In this document: piece after piece, positions 1 to 9,787 of the stretch
Numbering within the stretch: position 1 is the stretch's first letter
How the letters are laid out: every line of letters starts with the position of its first letter
Assembly: GCF_000768355.1 (NCBI RefSeq)
Contig: NZ_AVPU01000012.1
Coordinates: 34,373-98,372, forward strand
Direction: 5' to 3'
Source of the DNA: Lysobacter daejeonensis GH1-9
GTDB lineage: Bacteria; Pseudomonadota; Gammaproteobacteria; Xanthomonadales; Xanthomonadaceae
Length of the DNA stretch: 64,000 bases
Made by a program: the position numbers and the translations under genes
The notes under the pieces: generated by a model
Database searches by the model: none
What the model was told of the DNA's origin: nothing
The model's input: only the letters and a program-made list of their open reading frames with translations

Positions 1-978
1 CCCGCCTACGTCGACCACCTGGCCGACCGCATCGGCAAGCCGTCGCTGGTGGTGTGCCTGGACTCGGGCTGCGGCAACTACGACCAGCTGTGGTGCACCA
101 CCTCGCTGCGCGGCCTGACCGGCGGCAACCTGTCGGTGAAGGTGCTCAATGAAGGCGTGCACTCCGGCGATGCCTCGGGCGTGGTGCCGTCCAGCTTCCG
201 CCTGCTGCGCCAGATCCTGTCGCGCATCGAGGATGAGAAGACCGGCAAGATCCTGCTCGACAAGCTCCACGCCGAGGTCCCGGCCGAACGCCTGGCGCAG
301 GCCAAGCGCGCAGCGGAGGTGCTGGATACCGCGGTGTTCGACAAGTTCCCGCTGGTCGACGGCCTCAAGCCGATGGCCGACGAGCTGAGCGAGCTGGTGC
401 TCAACCGCACCTGGCGCCCGGCACTGTCGGTCACCGGCGTGGACGGCATGCCGCCGCTGGCATCGGCTGGCAACGTGCTGCGTCCGCACACCGCGGTGAA
501 GCTGTCGCTGCGGCTGCCGCCGACCACCGACGGCAAGACCGCCGGCGACCTGTTGAAGGCCGAACTGCTGCGCGATCCGCCCAACGGCGCGCAGGTCACG
601 ATGGAACTGGAAAAGGCGTCCACCGGCTGGAATGCGCCGGCGATGTCGCCGTGGCTGGACACCGCCATCGACGAAGCCAGCCAGGCCTACTTCGGCAAAC
701 CGGCGATGTACATGGGCGAAGGCGGCTCGATCCCGTTCATGGGTATGCTGGGCGAGAAGTTCCCGGGCGCGCAGTTCATGATCACCGGCGTGCTGGGCCC
801 GCACTCCAACGCGCACGGGCCGAACGAGTTCCTGCACATCCCGATGGGCAAGCGCGTGACTGCGTGCGTGGCGCACGTGGTGGCGGCGCACCATCACGCC
901 AGCCAGCGTGGCGAGACCAGCGGTGCGGGCGTGGTGGCCGACAGCGGTACGCGCCATGGCGGGCACGGCTGCTGCTGA
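1..978 (+). CDS. M20-family metallopeptidase, C-terminal part (5' end outside window)
   Basis: The reading frame is open from the first base, so the N-terminus lies upstream and about 325 residues are visible. The visible part begins just before the family's dimerisation (lid) domain, recognisable by LRGLTGG and the GVHSGDASG stretch. It ends with the C-terminal part of the catalytic domain, including GEGGSIPFMG and GPHSNAHGPNEF, where a metal-ligand histidine and the NE pair are expected. M20 enzymes are zinc-dependent amino- or carboxypeptidases or deacylases, usually cytoplasmic; the substrate cannot be told from this fragment. The protein ends in a His/Cys-rich tail (HGGHGCC), which is unusual. 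A strong hairpin follows the stop codon. Confidence 0.85.
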   Translation, partial: PAYVDHLADRIGKPSLVVCLDSGCGNYDQLWCTTSLRGLTGGNLSVKVLNEGVHSGDASGVVPSSFRLLRQILSRIEDEKTGKILLDKLHAEVPAERLAQAKRAAEVLDTAVFDKFPLVDGLKPMADELSELVLNRTWRPALSVTGVDGMPPLASAGNVLRPHTAVKLSLRLPPTTDGKTAGDLLKAELLRDPPNGAQVTMELEKASTGWNAPAMSPWLDTAIDEASQAYFGKPAMYMGEGGSIPFMGMLGEKFPGAQFMITGVLGPHSNAHGPNEFLHIPMGKRVTACVAHVVAAHHHASQRGETSGAGVVADSGTRHGGHGCC

Positions 979-1015
979 GTCCCGCGCCGGGCACGGCGCA
1001 CTTCGCTAATGCCCC

Positions 1016-1050
1016 ACGACGCCCGGCCCAGGCCGGGCGTCGTCGTTTCT
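1016..1050 (+). terminator. Rho-independent terminator after the M20 peptidase
   Basis: A perfect 13-bp stem (ACGACGCCCGGCC / GGCCGGGCGTCGT) with a two-base gap is followed by CGTTTCT. It lies 38 bp after the peptidase stop codon. Confidence 0.75.
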
Positions 1051-1135
1051 ACTTCGCTGCAGTGCAACGTGCCAGCCTCCGGCCGACTGCTAGGATCGGC
1101 CGGGCAGTACCCACCACCAACGCAAGGGGAACGAT

Positions 1136-1378
1136 ATGGGCGGAATCCTGTACACGATCATCATTGGTGCGGTCATCGGCGTGCTTGCGCGCTTCTTCAA
1201 GCCGGGCGCGGACCCGATGGGATGGATCGTCACGATCCTGTTGGGCATTGCGGGCTCTTACATCGGCAGCCTGATCTACCCAGCCGCCGGCGTATTGGGG
1301 TTCGTGGTGTCGATCGTGTGCGCGGTCGTACTGTTGTTCGTGTACGAGATCATCCGTAAGAAGACGGCGAAAGCCTGA
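1136..1378 (+). CDS. GlsB/YeaQ/YmgE family small membrane protein
   Basis: An 80-residue protein with three hydrophobic segments (about residues 2-20, 28-47 and 52-72), glycine-rich helices and a basic C-terminus (IRKKTAKA). This is the pattern of the transglycosylase-associated/GlsB-YeaQ family, small inner-membrane proteins linked to general stress responses; no biochemical activity is established. AAGGGGA lies just before the ATG and supports the start. A TAGGAT hexamer at 1091-1096 is a possible -10 element. The gene stands alone between two strong hairpins, so it is probably monocistronic. Confidence 0.85.
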   Translation: MGGILYTIIIGAVIGVLARFFKPGADPMGWIVTILLGIAGSYIGSLIYPAAGVLGFVVSIVCAVVLLFVYEIIRKKTAKA

Positions 1379-1403
1379 CCTGCTTGCGGTCCAGGCGTGA
1401 GCA

Positions 1404-1438
1404 GAAAGCCCCGGCCAATGGCCGGGGCTTTCCCTTTT
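1404..1438. terminator. Terminator between glsB-like gene and cysNC
   Basis: A perfect 13-bp stem (GAAAGCCCCGGCC / GGCCGGGGCTTTC) with loop AAT is followed by CCTTTTC on the plus strand. It lies between two convergent genes and could serve both, although the T-run is better on the plus strand. Confidence 0.8.
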
Positions 1439-1526
1439 CGATCGTCAGAATGCGCTCGCGGTTGCGCCAACCGGCTCCGCAACCGCAGGGTGACGCCACC
1501 CGTTGGCATGCGCCGCGGCCCGGAAG

Positions 1527-3449
1527 TCATCCCAGCAAACGGTCGACCACCCGCTGCGCCAGCGTCTCGGCGGCGGCCGCTGTGGTGTCGAGGCGCAACT
1601 CGGGCGATTCCGGGGCTTCGTAGGGCGAATCGATGCCGGTGAAGTTGGGGATCTTGCCGGCCCTCGCCTTGGCATACAGCCCCTTCACGTCACGTTCCTC
1701 GGCCACCGACAACGGCGTGTCGACAAACACCTCGATGAACTCGCCTTCGCCGAACAGCTCGCGCGCCATGCGCCGTTCGGCGCGGAACGGCGAGATGAAG
1801 CTGACCAGCACGATCAGGCCGGCATCGGTCATCAACCGCGCCACCTCGGCCACGCGACGGATATTTTCCACGCGGTCCTCGTCGGTGAAGCCCAGGTCCT
1901 TGTTGAGGCCATGACGGACGTTATCGCCATCCAGGATGTAGGCGTGGTGCCCCATCGCGTGCAACTTCTTCTCCACCAGGTTGGCGATGGTGGACTTGCC
2001 TGATCCCGACAGTCCGGTGAACCAGGCGCAACGCGGCGTCTGGCCGAGGCTGAGCGCGCGCGCCGCCTGGTCGATGTCGGCGTGGTGCCAGTGGATGTTG
2101 CCGGCGCGGCGCAGGGCGAAATCCAGCGTGCCGGCGGCGACGGTGGCGTTGGTCTGCCGGTCGATCAGGATGAAGGCGCCGAGGTCACGGTTGTCGCGAT
2201 AGGCCTCGAACGGGATCGGCTGGTCCAGGCCAAGGTTGCAGTAGGCCACCTCGTTGAGTTCCAGGTGCTTGGCCGCTAGTTGCGCCTGGGTGTTCACGTC
2301 GACCTTGTGCTTGATCTCGGTGACCGTGGCGCTGACGGTGCGCGTGCCGATCTTCATCCAGTACGGACGGCCAGGCAGCAGGCGTTGCTCGCCCATCCAC
2401 AGCAGGTGCGCGGCGAACTGGTCTGCGACTTCGGCAGGGCGTGCCGCGGCGGCGATCACGTCACCGCGGCTGATGTCCAACTCGTCGGTCAGGGTCAGGG
2501 TGATGGCCTGCCCGGCCGCCGCCACCTGCAGGTCGCCGTCGGCGGTGACGACCCGGTCCACGCGACTGCGACCGCCGGATGGCAGCACCACTACCGCGTC
2601 ACCCGGACGGACTTCGCCTACGGCCACGGTGCCGGCGAAGCCGCGGAAGTCCTGGTTGGGGCGGTTGACCCACTGCACCGGCAGGCGGAAGCCGATGTCC
2701 GCGCGGTCGCGCGTGACGTCCACCGACTCCAGGTACTCCAGCACGCTGGGCCCTCGGTACCACGGCGTGTGCGGTGAACGCTCCAGCAGGTTGTCGCCCT
2801 GCAGCGCCGAGAGTGGCACTGCGGTGACGTGCTCGATGCCCAGCTGCGTGGCCAGCCCACGGTAGCCATCGACGATTCGCTCGAACACACCTTCGTCGTA
2901 GCCGACCAGGTCCATCTTGTTGACCGCCAGCAGCACGTGGCGGATGCCCAGCAGCGAGATGATGTAGCTGTGGCGCCGCGTCTGGGTCAGCAAGCCTTTG
3001 CGCGCATCCACCAGCACCACGGCCACATCGGCCGTGGACGCACCAGTGGCCATGTTGCGGGTGTACTGCTCGTGCCCGGGACAGTCAGCGACGATGAACT
3101 TGCGCTGGTCGGTACTGAAGAAGCGGTAGGCCACGTCGATGGTGATGCCCTGCTCGCGCTCGGCGGCAAGGCCATCGACCAGCAGGGCGAAGTCGATCGC
3201 ATCACCCTGGGTGCCATGGCGACGGCTGTCGGCGGCCAGTGCGGACAACTGGTCGTCGAACAGACGCTTGGTGTCGTGCAGCAGGCGCCCGATCAGCGTG
3301 CTCTTGCCATCGTCCACGCTGCCGCAGGTGATGAAGCGCAGCAGGCCCTTGGTCTCGTGCTGGTGCAGGTAGGCGGCGACGGCGGCCGCGGCGTCATCGT
3401 GTTCCGGCACGACGGTGGAGGTGGCTTCGTTGAGCGGTGCGCTGGCCAT
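1527..3449 (-). CDS. cysNC: Bifunctional sulfate adenylyltransferase subunit 1 / APS kinase (CysNC)
   Basis: A 640-residue fusion. The N-terminal part is the CysN GTPase, with P-loop GSVDDGKST at 43-51, DCPGHEQY near 122-129 and NKMD at 177-180, followed by beta-barrel domains. The C-terminal part from about residue 474 is a CysC-type APS kinase with Walker [10 protein letters not shown] at 479-487 and DGDNVRHGL. CysN with CysD makes APS from ATP and sulfate, driven by GTP hydrolysis; the kinase domain then makes PAPS. Many gammaproteobacteria have separate cysN and cysC, while xanthomonads commonly have this fusion. The start codon overlaps the cysD stop (ATGA), so the two are translationally coupled. 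Confidence 0.97.
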   Translation of the reverse strand: MASAPLNEATSTVVPEHDDAAAAVAAYLHQHETKGLLRFITCGSVDDGKSTLIGRLLHDTKRLFDDQLSALAADSRRHGTQGDAIDFALLVDGLAAEREQGITIDVAYRFFSTDQRKFIVADCPGHEQYTRNMATGASTADVAVVLVDARKGLLTQTRRHSYIISLLGIRHVLLAVNKMDLVGYDEGVFERIVDGYRGLATQLGIEHVTAVPLSALQGDNLLERSPHTPWYRGPSVLEYLESVDVTRDRADIGFRLPVQWVNRPNQDFRGFAGTVAVGEVRPGDAVVVLPSGGRSRVDRVVTADGDLQVAAAGQAITLTLTDELDISRGDVIAAAARPAEVADQFAAHLLWMGEQRLLPGRPYWMKIGTRTVSATVTEIKHKVDVNTQAQLAAKHLELNEVAYCNLGLDQPIPFEAYRDNRDLGAFILIDRQTNATVAAGTLDFALRRAGNIHWHHADIDQAARALSLGQTPRCAWFTGLSGSGKSTIANLVEKKLHAMGHHAYILDGDNVRHGLNKDLGFTDEDRVENIRRVAEVARLMTDAGLIVLVSFISPFRAERRMARELFGEGEFIEVFVDTPLSVAEERDVKGLYAKARAGKIPNFTGIDSPYEAPESPELRLDTTAAAAETLAQRVVDRLLG

Positions 3450-4387
3450 CAGAAATAGCCCTCCTGCTTCTTCTTCTCCATCGACGCGGAGGGGTCGTGG
3501 TCAATGACGCGGCCCTGGCGCTCGGACGTGGTGGCCACCAGCATCTCGGCGATGATCTTTTCCAGCGTGTCGGCTTCGGAGTCGATCGCGCCGGTCAGCG
3601 GGTAGCAACCCAGCGTGCGGAAGCGCACCTTGCGCAGCTGCGGCGCTTCGCCTGCGTGCAGCGGCAGGCGTTCGTCGTCGACAAGGATCAACGCGCCATC
3701 GCGCTCCACCACGGGTCGTTCGGCCGCGAAGTACAGCGACGGCACCGGGATACGTTCGCGGTAGATGTACAGCCAGACGTCCAGCTCGGTCCAGTTGGAG
3801 ATCGGGAACACGCGCACCGACTCGCCCTTGTGCACGCGGGTGTTGTACAGGTTCCACAGCTCCGGGCGCTGGTTCTTGGGGTCCCAGCGGTGCTGCGCGG
3901 TGCGGAACGAGAAGATGCGCTCCTTGGCGCGCGACTTTTCCTCATCGCGGCGCGCGCCGCCGATGGCGGCATCGAAGCCGTACTGGTCCAGCGCCTGCTT
4001 CAGGCCCTGGGTCTTCATCACGTCGGTGTGCACGGTAGCGCCGTGACTGATCGGGCCGATGCCCTGCGCCACGCCTTCCGGGTTGGTGTGCACGCGCAGG
4101 TCGATGCCAGTCTCCGCGGCGCGACGATCACGGAAGGCGATCATCTCGCGGAACTTCCAGCCGGTGTCCACGTGCAGCAGCGAGATCGGCGGCTTGCCCG
4201 GGGCGAACGCCTTCAGCAGCAGGTGCAGCAGCACCGAACTGTCCTTGCCGATGGAATACAGCATCACCGGGTTGCGGAACTCGGCCGCGACCTCGCGCAG
4301 GATGTGGATGCTCTCGGCCTCGAGGCGGTCGAGGTGGCTGAGCGCGGACGGCGACAGGGAAGACGACGGGGACATCGGAAGGTTCAA
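3449..4387 (-). CDS. cysD: Sulfate adenylyltransferase subunit 2 (CysD)
   Basis: A 312-residue PP-loop ATP pyrophosphatase. The N-terminal motif [12 protein letters not shown] (about 46-57) is the family's SGGKDS-type nucleotide loop. [10 protein letters not shown] and the C-terminal LGCYPLTG with the basic end [10 protein letters not shown] are typical CysD signatures. It is the catalytic subunit of ATP sulfurylase and works with CysN, encoded immediately downstream with an ATGA overlap. A second ATG at codon 5 is an alternative start. The TauE/SafE gene lies 33 bp upstream in the same direction, suggesting one operon. Confidence 0.97.
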   Translation of the reverse strand: MNLPMSPSSSLSPSALSHLDRLEAESIHILREVAAEFRNPVMLYSIGKDSSVLLHLLLKAFAPGKPPISLLHVDTGWKFREMIAFRDRRAAETGIDLRVHTNPEGVAQGIGPISHGATVHTDVMKTQGLKQALDQYGFDAAIGGARRDEEKSRAKERIFSFRTAQHRWDPKNQRPELWNLYNTRVHKGESVRVFPISNWTELDVWLYIYRERIPVPSLYFAAERPVVERDGALILVDDERLPLHAGEAPQLRKVRFRTLGCYPLTGAIDSEADTLEKIIAEMLVATTSERQGRVIDHDPSASMEKKKQEGYF

Positions 4388-4420
4388 GGGGCGACTCGCG
4401 GAAGCAGGTTCAATCGTGAC

Positions 4421-5179
4421 TCAAAACGCACCGAAGTGCTTGAGCAGGGTACGGGCGCTGAGCCCCATGACCAGCAGGCCAACCAGCACCAGCAGCGGCC
4501 GCGGGTGCACGTGGCGGACCAGCAACGCCCCCAGGGGAGCAGCGGCAACACCACCAATGGCCAGCCCGAGGATGATGTCCCAGTGGCCCAGGCCCAGGGT
4601 CACCAGGAACACCAGCGACGCAGTCAGCGTCACGAAGAACTCCACCGCGTTCACCGTGCCCACGGTCAGGCGCAACCCATTGCCGCGCGCCAGCAGGTTG
4701 CTGGACACGATCGGGCCCCAGCCGCCGCCGCCAATCGCGTCGATCAGCGCACCGAAAAAGCCCAGCGGCACCACGTGCGAAGCGACTTCGGCCGGCGGGA
4801 AGTCGCGGAACGCCTTGTAGACGATGATGGCGCCCATCAGCACCAGATAGCCGGCGATCCACGGGCGCAGGGCATCGCCGGACAGGCTGGCGAGGAGATA
4901 GGCGCCCACACCCGCGCCCACCACACCGGGCAGCAGCAGCCGCTTGAACAGCTTGCGGTCGATGTTGCCGAAGGCATGGTGCGACGCCGCCGAGGCGCCG
5001 GTGGTAAAGCACTCGGCCGCATGCACGGTGGCGCTGGAGATGGCCGGTGGCACGCCGAAACCCAGCAACAGGCTGGATGCGGTCACGCCGTAGGCCATGC
5101 CCAGGGCGCCATCGACCAGCTGGGCAGCAAAGCCGATGGCGATGAACAGCAGCAGGTCGGGGGGAAGCTCCATCGGCAA
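4421..5179 (-). CDS. TauE/SafE (DUF81) family anion permease
   Basis: A 252-residue very hydrophobic protein with about seven or eight membrane segments. The family features are AAQLVDGALGMAYG near the N-terminus and the related loop GALIDAIGGGGWGPI near the middle, the internal duplication typical of TauE/SafE permeases. The family exports or imports small sulfur-containing anions such as sulfite and sulfoacetate. As first gene of the cysD-cysNC unit and divergent from cysJIH, a role in sulfite or sulfate movement is a reasonable inference, but direction and substrate are not visible. An in-frame ATG two codons later is an alternative start. Confidence 0.9.
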   Translation of the reverse strand: MPMELPPDLLLFIAIGFAAQLVDGALGMAYGVTASSLLLGFGVPPAISSATVHAAECFTTGASAASHHAFGNIDRKLFKRLLLPGVVGAGVGAYLLASLSGDALRPWIAGYLVLMGAIIVYKAFRDFPPAEVASHVVPLGFFGALIDAIGGGGWGPIVSSNLLARGNGLRLTVGTVNAVEFFVTLTASLVFLVTLGLGHWDIILGLAIGGVAAAPLGALLVRHVHPRPLLVLVGLLVMGLSARTLLKHFGAF

Positions 5180-5331
5180 TGAGGGGCATCAAGTGGGGTG
5201 TGGCCAGTATCGGAGCGACCCTCGGCGCCGATGAAATACAGCGAGGGCATAAGCGCATAACCGCCTTTCCTTTCCGCGTGCGGAACGGGCTGCCTAGTCT
5301 GGCAGCGTCGAAATCCCCCTGCGGTGTCTCC
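5180..5331. promoter_or_regulatory. Divergent control region tauE-cysDNC / cysJIH
   Basis: The 152 bp between the divergent operons hold two GCATAA copies (5247-5252 and 5255-5260, TTATGC on the other strand) with 8-bp periodicity, and a TAGTCT hexamer at 5295-5300 that could be a -10 for cysJ. The same TTATGC word occurs in the cysB-cysG control region (10924-10929). Inference: CysB binding sites. No good -35 is visible. Confidence 0.45.
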
Positions 5332-7260
5332 ATGTCCGCCTCGCCCGCCTTCTCCGCCCCGCCCTCGCTGCTGACGCAGGCGCAATCCGCGCTGGTCGAG
5401 CAGCTCACCACCGACCTCGACGGCGCCGGGCTGTGGTGGCTGTCTGGCTACGCCGCCGGGCTGGCCCGTGCCCAGACGTTGCCCGCCGCGCGCCCGATGG
5501 CGGTCCCGGCACCCGAGGCGCAACCCGCGGCCACGTTGACCATCGTGTATGGCAGCCAGACCGGCAACGCCAAGCGCGTGGCCGAGTCACTGGGACAGCA
5601 GGTCGAAGCGGCGGGCCTGCAAGTGCGCGTGCTGCGCGCCGATGCCTACCCCACCCGCGATCTGAAGCAGGAGCGCTACCTCGCCGTGGTGATCAGCACG
5701 CAGGGCGACGGCGACCCGCCGGACGATGCGCGCGGCTTCGTCGAGTTCATCACCGGCAAGCGGGCGCCGGCGCTGACCGACCTGCACTTCGCCGTGCTGG
5801 GTTTGGGCGACTCCAGCTATCCACAGTTCTGCGCGGTGGGCCAGGTGCTGGACGAGCGACTGGCTGCACTGGGCGGCAAGCGCTGGATCGCCCGCGGCGA
5901 TGCCGACCTCGACATCGAGACGGTCGCCACGCCGTGGTTGGCAAATGCCCTGGCTGCCGCGAAGGAATCGCTGAAGCCGCAGACACCGCTGGCCACGGTG
6001 ACGCCATTACGCCCGTTGGCAGCGGCCACCAGCGCGTATACGCGTGACAACCCGTTCCACGCCGAACTGCTGGCCAACCAGCGCATCACCGGCCGCGACC
6101 GCGCCGGCGCGCCGTCGGCCAAGGACATCCGCCATATCGAGTTGTCGCTGGAGGGCTCCGGCCTGCATTACCAGCCGGGCGATGCGCTGGGCGTGTGGCC
6201 GATCAATCCGCCGCGACTGGTCGATGCGCTACTGGCGACCCTGGCGCTGGAGGGCACGCAGCCGGTCGACCACGGCGGGCAGACATTGCCGTTACGCGAG
6301 TGGCTGTCCAACCGTCGTGAGCTGACCCGCCTGTCGCGCCCGTTCCTGGTCGCGCACGCCGCGCTGGCCAAGGACGAAGCACTGGACCGGCAACTGTCCG
6401 CGGACAACCCGACAGGACTGACGGAGCTGCTCGCCAACCACCAGCTGATCGATCTGTTGCGCGCGCACCCGGCCGCGTGGACCGCCGAAGCCCTCGTGGC
6501 CGCACTGCGACCGTTGGTGCCGCGACTGTACTCCATCGCCTCCAGCCCGAAAGCCGTGGGTGACGAGGCGCACCTGACGGTCGCGCATATCGAGTACCGC
6601 GTGGACGGTGGCCCCGCCGGGACCATCGGCGATGCGCAAGGCGGCGGCGACGTTGAAGCTAGCGTCGATGATGGCCTGCGCTGGGGCACGGCCTCCAACT
6701 TCCTCGCCCGCGCGTTGGAAGGCGAACGCCTGCCGGTGTTCATCGAACACAACGAGCGCTTCCGCCTGCCCGCCGATGGCCACCGCGACGTGATCATGAT
6801 CGGCCCGGGCACCGGCGTGGCCCCGTTCCGCGGCTTCGTGCAGGAGCGCGCCGCCGCGGGCGCCAGCGGGCGCAACTGGCTGTTCTTCGGCAATCCTCAC
6901 GCGCGCACCGACTTCCTCTACCAGACGGAATGGCAGGAGGCGCTCAAGCGCGGCCAGCTGCATCGCCTGGACCTCGCCTTCTCCCGCGACCAGGTGACGT
7001 CGCTGGACGACGCAGCCCGCACCACCACGGGCAAGACCTACGTGCAGGACCGCCTGCGCGAGCGCGGCGCGGAAGTCCATGCCTGGCTGGAAGGCGGCGC
7101 GCACGTCTACGTCTGCGGTGATGCCACGCGGATGGCCAAGGATGTGCACGCCGCCCTGCTGGCGCTGATCGCCGAGCACGGCAACCGGTCGGCCGAAGAG
7201 GCCGCGGACTACCTCAACGCGCTGCAGGCGCAGGGCCGCTACGCCCGGGACGTTTACTGA
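5332..7260 (+). CDS. cysJ: NADPH-sulfite reductase flavoprotein subunit (CysJ)
   Basis: A 642-residue diflavin reductase: a flavodoxin domain ([11 protein letters not shown] from about residue 73), an FAD-binding domain (RLYSIASSP near 398) and an NADPH-binding domain ([12 protein letters not shown] near 490, [10 protein letters not shown] near 593), ending in the usual YARDVY. It passes electrons from NADPH through FAD and FMN to the CysI hemoprotein. The ATG at 5332 is chosen because the frame upstream of it runs through the divergent promoter and resembles no CysJ; no clear ribosome site is visible. The stop overlaps the cysI start (TGATG). Confidence 0.96.
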   Translation: MSASPAFSAPPSLLTQAQSALVEQLTTDLDGAGLWWLSGYAAGLARAQTLPAARPMAVPAPEAQPAATLTIVYGSQTGNAKRVAESLGQQVEAAGLQVRVLRADAYPTRDLKQERYLAVVISTQGDGDPPDDARGFVEFITGKRAPALTDLHFAVLGLGDSSYPQFCAVGQVLDERLAALGGKRWIARGDADLDIETVATPWLANALAAAKESLKPQTPLATVTPLRPLAAATSAYTRDNPFHAELLANQRITGRDRAGAPSAKDIRHIELSLEGSGLHYQPGDALGVWPINPPRLVDALLATLALEGTQPVDHGGQTLPLREWLSNRRELTRLSRPFLVAHAALAKDEALDRQLSADNPTGLTELLANHQLIDLLRAHPAAWTAEALVAALRPLVPRLYSIASSPKAVGDEAHLTVAHIEYRVDGGPAGTIGDAQGGGDVEASVDDGLRWGTASNFLARALEGERLPVFIEHNERFRLPADGHRDVIMIGPGTGVAPFRGFVQERAAAGASGRNWLFFGNPHARTDFLYQTEWQEALKRGQLHRLDLAFSRDQVTSLDDAARTTTGKTYVQDRLRERGAEVHAWLEGGAHVYVCGDATRMAKDVHAALLALIAEHGNRSAEEAADYLNALQAQGRYARDVY

Positions 7261-8993
7261 TGAGCACGCATTCGGTCGAAGACATCAAGCGAGAAAGCGG
7301 CCGCCTGCGCGGCACGCTGCTGGAGTCACTGGCCAATCCGGTCACCGGCGCCCTGCACGAGGACGACCAGACCCTGATCAAGTACCACGGCAGCTACCAG
7401 CAGGATGACCGCGACGTCCGCGACGAGCGCCGCCTGCAGAGGCTGGAGCCGGCGTACTCGTTCATGATCCGCACCCGCACGCCGGGTGGCGTGGTGTCGC
7501 CGGAGCAGTGGCTCAAGCTGGACCGCATCGCCACCACCTTTGCGGAGCGCGGGCTGCGCATCACCACGCGCCAGGCCTTCCAGTTCCACGGCGTGATCAA
7601 GACCGAGCTGAAGCCGACGATGCAGGCGATCAATGCCGCATTGATCGACACGCTGGCCGCGTGCGGCGACGTCAACCGCAACGTGGCGGTGGCCGCGAAC
7701 CCGCACCAGTCACGCGCGCACGCCAGGGTGCATGCGCAGGCCGCGGCCTTGTCCGAACACCTGCTGCCCAACACCCGCGCCTATTACGAGATCTGGCTGG
7801 ATGAGGAAAAGGTCTCCGGCAGCGGTGAGGAGGCCGAGCCCATCTACGGCGCCGGCTACCTGCCGCGCAAGTTCAAGATCGGCTTCGCCATCCCGCCGTA
7901 CAACGACGTCGACGTGTTCGCACAGGACCTGGGGTTCATCGCCATCATCGACGACGGAGAACTGCGCGGTTACGACGTCACCGTTGGCGGCGGCATGGGT
8001 GCGACGCACGGCGACCAGGAGACCTACCCGCGCCTGGGCAATGTCATCGGCTTCATTCCCCCGGAGCGCTTGACCGCCGTGGCCGAGGCCGTCGTCACCA
8101 CCCAGCGCGACTGGGGCAACCGCGTAGTGCGCAAGCGCGCGCGGCTGAAGTACACCATTGACGATCGCGGGCTGGAGGCGTTCCAGGCCGAAGTGGAGCG
8201 CCGCGCCGGTGGCGCGCTGGAGCCGGCGCGCGGCTTCCGCTTCGTACACAACGGCGACCGCTTCGGCTGGGTGCAATCCGACGATGACGCGACGCGCTGG
8301 CACCTGACCCTGCGCATCGTGGCCGGGCGCATCTGGGACCGGGATGGGCTCAGCCACCTGACCGGCTTGCGCCACATCGCGCAGTTGCTGCACGAGGCCG
8401 ACGCCGCGCCTGGTACCGTTGCCCCCGAATTCCGCATGACGGCCAACCAGAACCTGGTCATCGCCAACGTGCCGGCCGCACTGCGCGCGCGGGTGGACGC
8501 GCTGCTTGAGCACCACGGCCTGGACACGCACGCGCGCGCCACGCCGTCGCGACTCAACGCCATCGCCTGCGTCGCCCTGCCCACCTGCGGCTTGGCCATG
8601 GCCGAAGCCGAGCGCTACCTGCCCGAGTTCATCACCCGGCTGGAAGGCCTGCTCGATCGCCACGGCCTGCGCGAGCAGCCCATCAACGTGCGCCTCAGCG
8701 GCTGCCCCAACGGCTGCTCGCGGCCGTACCTGGGCGAGATCGCGCTGGTGGGCAAGGCGCCCGGGCGCTACAACCTGATGCTGGGCGCCGACCACCGCGG
8801 CCAGCGGCTCAACCGCCTGCACCGCGAGAACGTGGACGAAGCCGCGATCCTGGCCGCGCTCGACCCGCTGCTGGCGGACTACGCCGCACAGCGCACCGCG
8901 GGCGAATATTTCGGCGACTACCTGGTGCGTGCGGGCGTCATCGCCGTGCCTGCCAAGGACGATCGCACCATCGGCATCGAGGTGGTGGCATGA
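7260..8993 (+). CDS. cysI: NADPH-sulfite reductase hemoprotein subunit (CysI)
   Basis: A 577-residue siroheme/[4Fe-4S] protein reducing sulfite to sulfide with six electrons. Both cluster motifs are present near the C-terminus: CVALPTC and [10 protein letters not shown], followed by [10 protein letters not shown], diagnostic of CysI. The N-terminal half carries the siroheme-binding pattern [12 protein letters not shown]. Its length matches the enterobacterial enzyme. It overlaps cysJ (TGATG) upstream and cysH (ATGA) downstream, so the three are probably translated as a coupled cysJIH operon. Siroheme would come from CysG, encoded 2 kb downstream. Confidence 0.97.
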   Translation: MSTHSVEDIKRESGRLRGTLLESLANPVTGALHEDDQTLIKYHGSYQQDDRDVRDERRLQRLEPAYSFMIRTRTPGGVVSPEQWLKLDRIATTFAERGLRITTRQAFQFHGVIKTELKPTMQAINAALIDTLAACGDVNRNVAVAANPHQSRAHARVHAQAAALSEHLLPNTRAYYEIWLDEEKVSGSGEEAEPIYGAGYLPRKFKIGFAIPPYNDVDVFAQDLGFIAIIDDGELRGYDVTVGGGMGATHGDQETYPRLGNVIGFIPPERLTAVAEAVVTTQRDWGNRVVRKRARLKYTIDDRGLEAFQAEVERRAGGALEPARGFRFVHNGDRFGWVQSDDDATRWHLTLRIVAGRIWDRDGLSHLTGLRHIAQLLHEADAAPGTVAPEFRMTANQNLVIANVPAALRARVDALLEHHGLDTHARATPSRLNAIACVALPTCGLAMAEAERYLPEFITRLEGLLDRHGLREQPINVRLSGCPNGCSRPYLGEIALVGKAPGRYNLMLGADHRGQRLNRLHRENVDEAAILAALDPLLADYAAQRTAGEYFGDYLVRAGVIAVPAKDDRTIGIEVVA

Positions 8994-9745
8994 GCCCTCC
9001 GGACCCCATCACCGCGGCCGAATCGCCGCGCGCGCTCGACGAGCTCAACCGCTGGCTGGGCACGCTCAGCGCCGAGGCGCGCGTGGCCTGGGCGCTGGAA
9101 GCGCAGGCCGGCGAGCATGCGTTGTCGTCCAGCTTCGGGGCGCAGGCGGCCGTATCCCTGCACCTGGTCACCCGGCAGAAGGCCGACCTCCCGGTGATCC
9201 TGGTCGACACCGGCTACCTGTTCCCCGAGACGCACGTGTTCATCGACGAGCTCACCCAGCGCCTCGACCTCAACCTGCAGGTTTACCGCCCGCGGGAGGA
9301 CGCGGCGTGGGATGCCGTGCGCGTGGCTCAACTGCCAGAACTGGGCGTGGAAGGCATCACCCGCTACAACCACGCACACAAGGTCGAACCGATGCAGCGC
9401 GCGTTGCGCGAACTGGGTGTGCGTACGTGGATTGCCGGACTGCGGCGGCAACAATCGGCCAGCCGTGCCGGCATCGACTTCCTGGAACTGCGCGATGGCC
9501 GCTGGAAGCTGCATCCGCTGGCCGACTGGACCGATCGCGACGTGTGGCAGTACCTGCAACGCCACGACCTGCCCTACCACCCGCTGTGGCACGCGGGGTA
9601 CGTGTCGATTGGCGACACGCACTCCACGCGCAAGCTGGAGGCCGGCATGAGCGAAGAGGACACGCGCTTCTTCGGGCTCAAGCGCGAGTGCGGGCTGCAC
9701 GAAAGCTGGGACGCCGCCTACGCGCCCACCAGCCAGGCGGCCTGA
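8990..9745 (+). CDS. cysH: Phosphoadenosine phosphosulfate reductase (CysH)
   Basis: A 251-residue PAPS reductase with the PP-loop-like [26 protein letters not shown], and the C-terminal KRECGLH whose cysteine (about residue 234) is the catalytic residue. The paired CC and CXXC cysteines that bind an iron-sulfur cluster in APS reductases are absent, so PAPS is the expected substrate, consistent with the APS kinase domain of CysNC. The product is sulfite, used by CysJI. It is the last gene of cysJIH; an imperfect terminator-like hairpin follows. Confidence 0.96.
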   Translation: MSPPDPITAAESPRALDELNRWLGTLSAEARVAWALEAQAGEHALSSSFGAQAAVSLHLVTRQKADLPVILVDTGYLFPETHVFIDELTQRLDLNLQVYRPREDAAWDAVRVAQLPELGVEGITRYNHAHKVEPMQRALRELGVRTWIAGLRRQQSASRAGIDFLELRDGRWKLHPLADWTDRDVWQYLQRHDLPYHPLWHAGYVSIGDTHSTRKLEAGMSEEDTRFFGLKRECGLHESWDAAYAPTSQAA

Positions 9746-9751
9746 AGCCAT

Positions 9752-9778
9752 GCCGCTTGCGGCATCCACGCAAGCGGC
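9752..9778. terminator. Hairpin between convergent cysH and cysB
   Basis: A perfect 10-bp stem (GCCGCTTGCG / CGCAAGCGGC) with a 7-nt loop sits between the two stop codons. There is no clear T-run, so intrinsic termination is only probable. Confidence 0.55.
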
Positions 9779-9787
9779 GCGTCGGTC

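Noticed and set aside
3437..5182. A long plus-strand open frame (about 580 codons) opposite cysD and the TauE gene
   Set aside because: It is antisense to clearly recognised genes, low in complexity (Gln/Arg/His-rich) and a normal by-product of high GC.
5179..5331. A longer CysJ starting at 5179
   Set aside because: The extra 51 codons overlap the divergent promoter region and the permease start and do not resemble CysJ N-termini.
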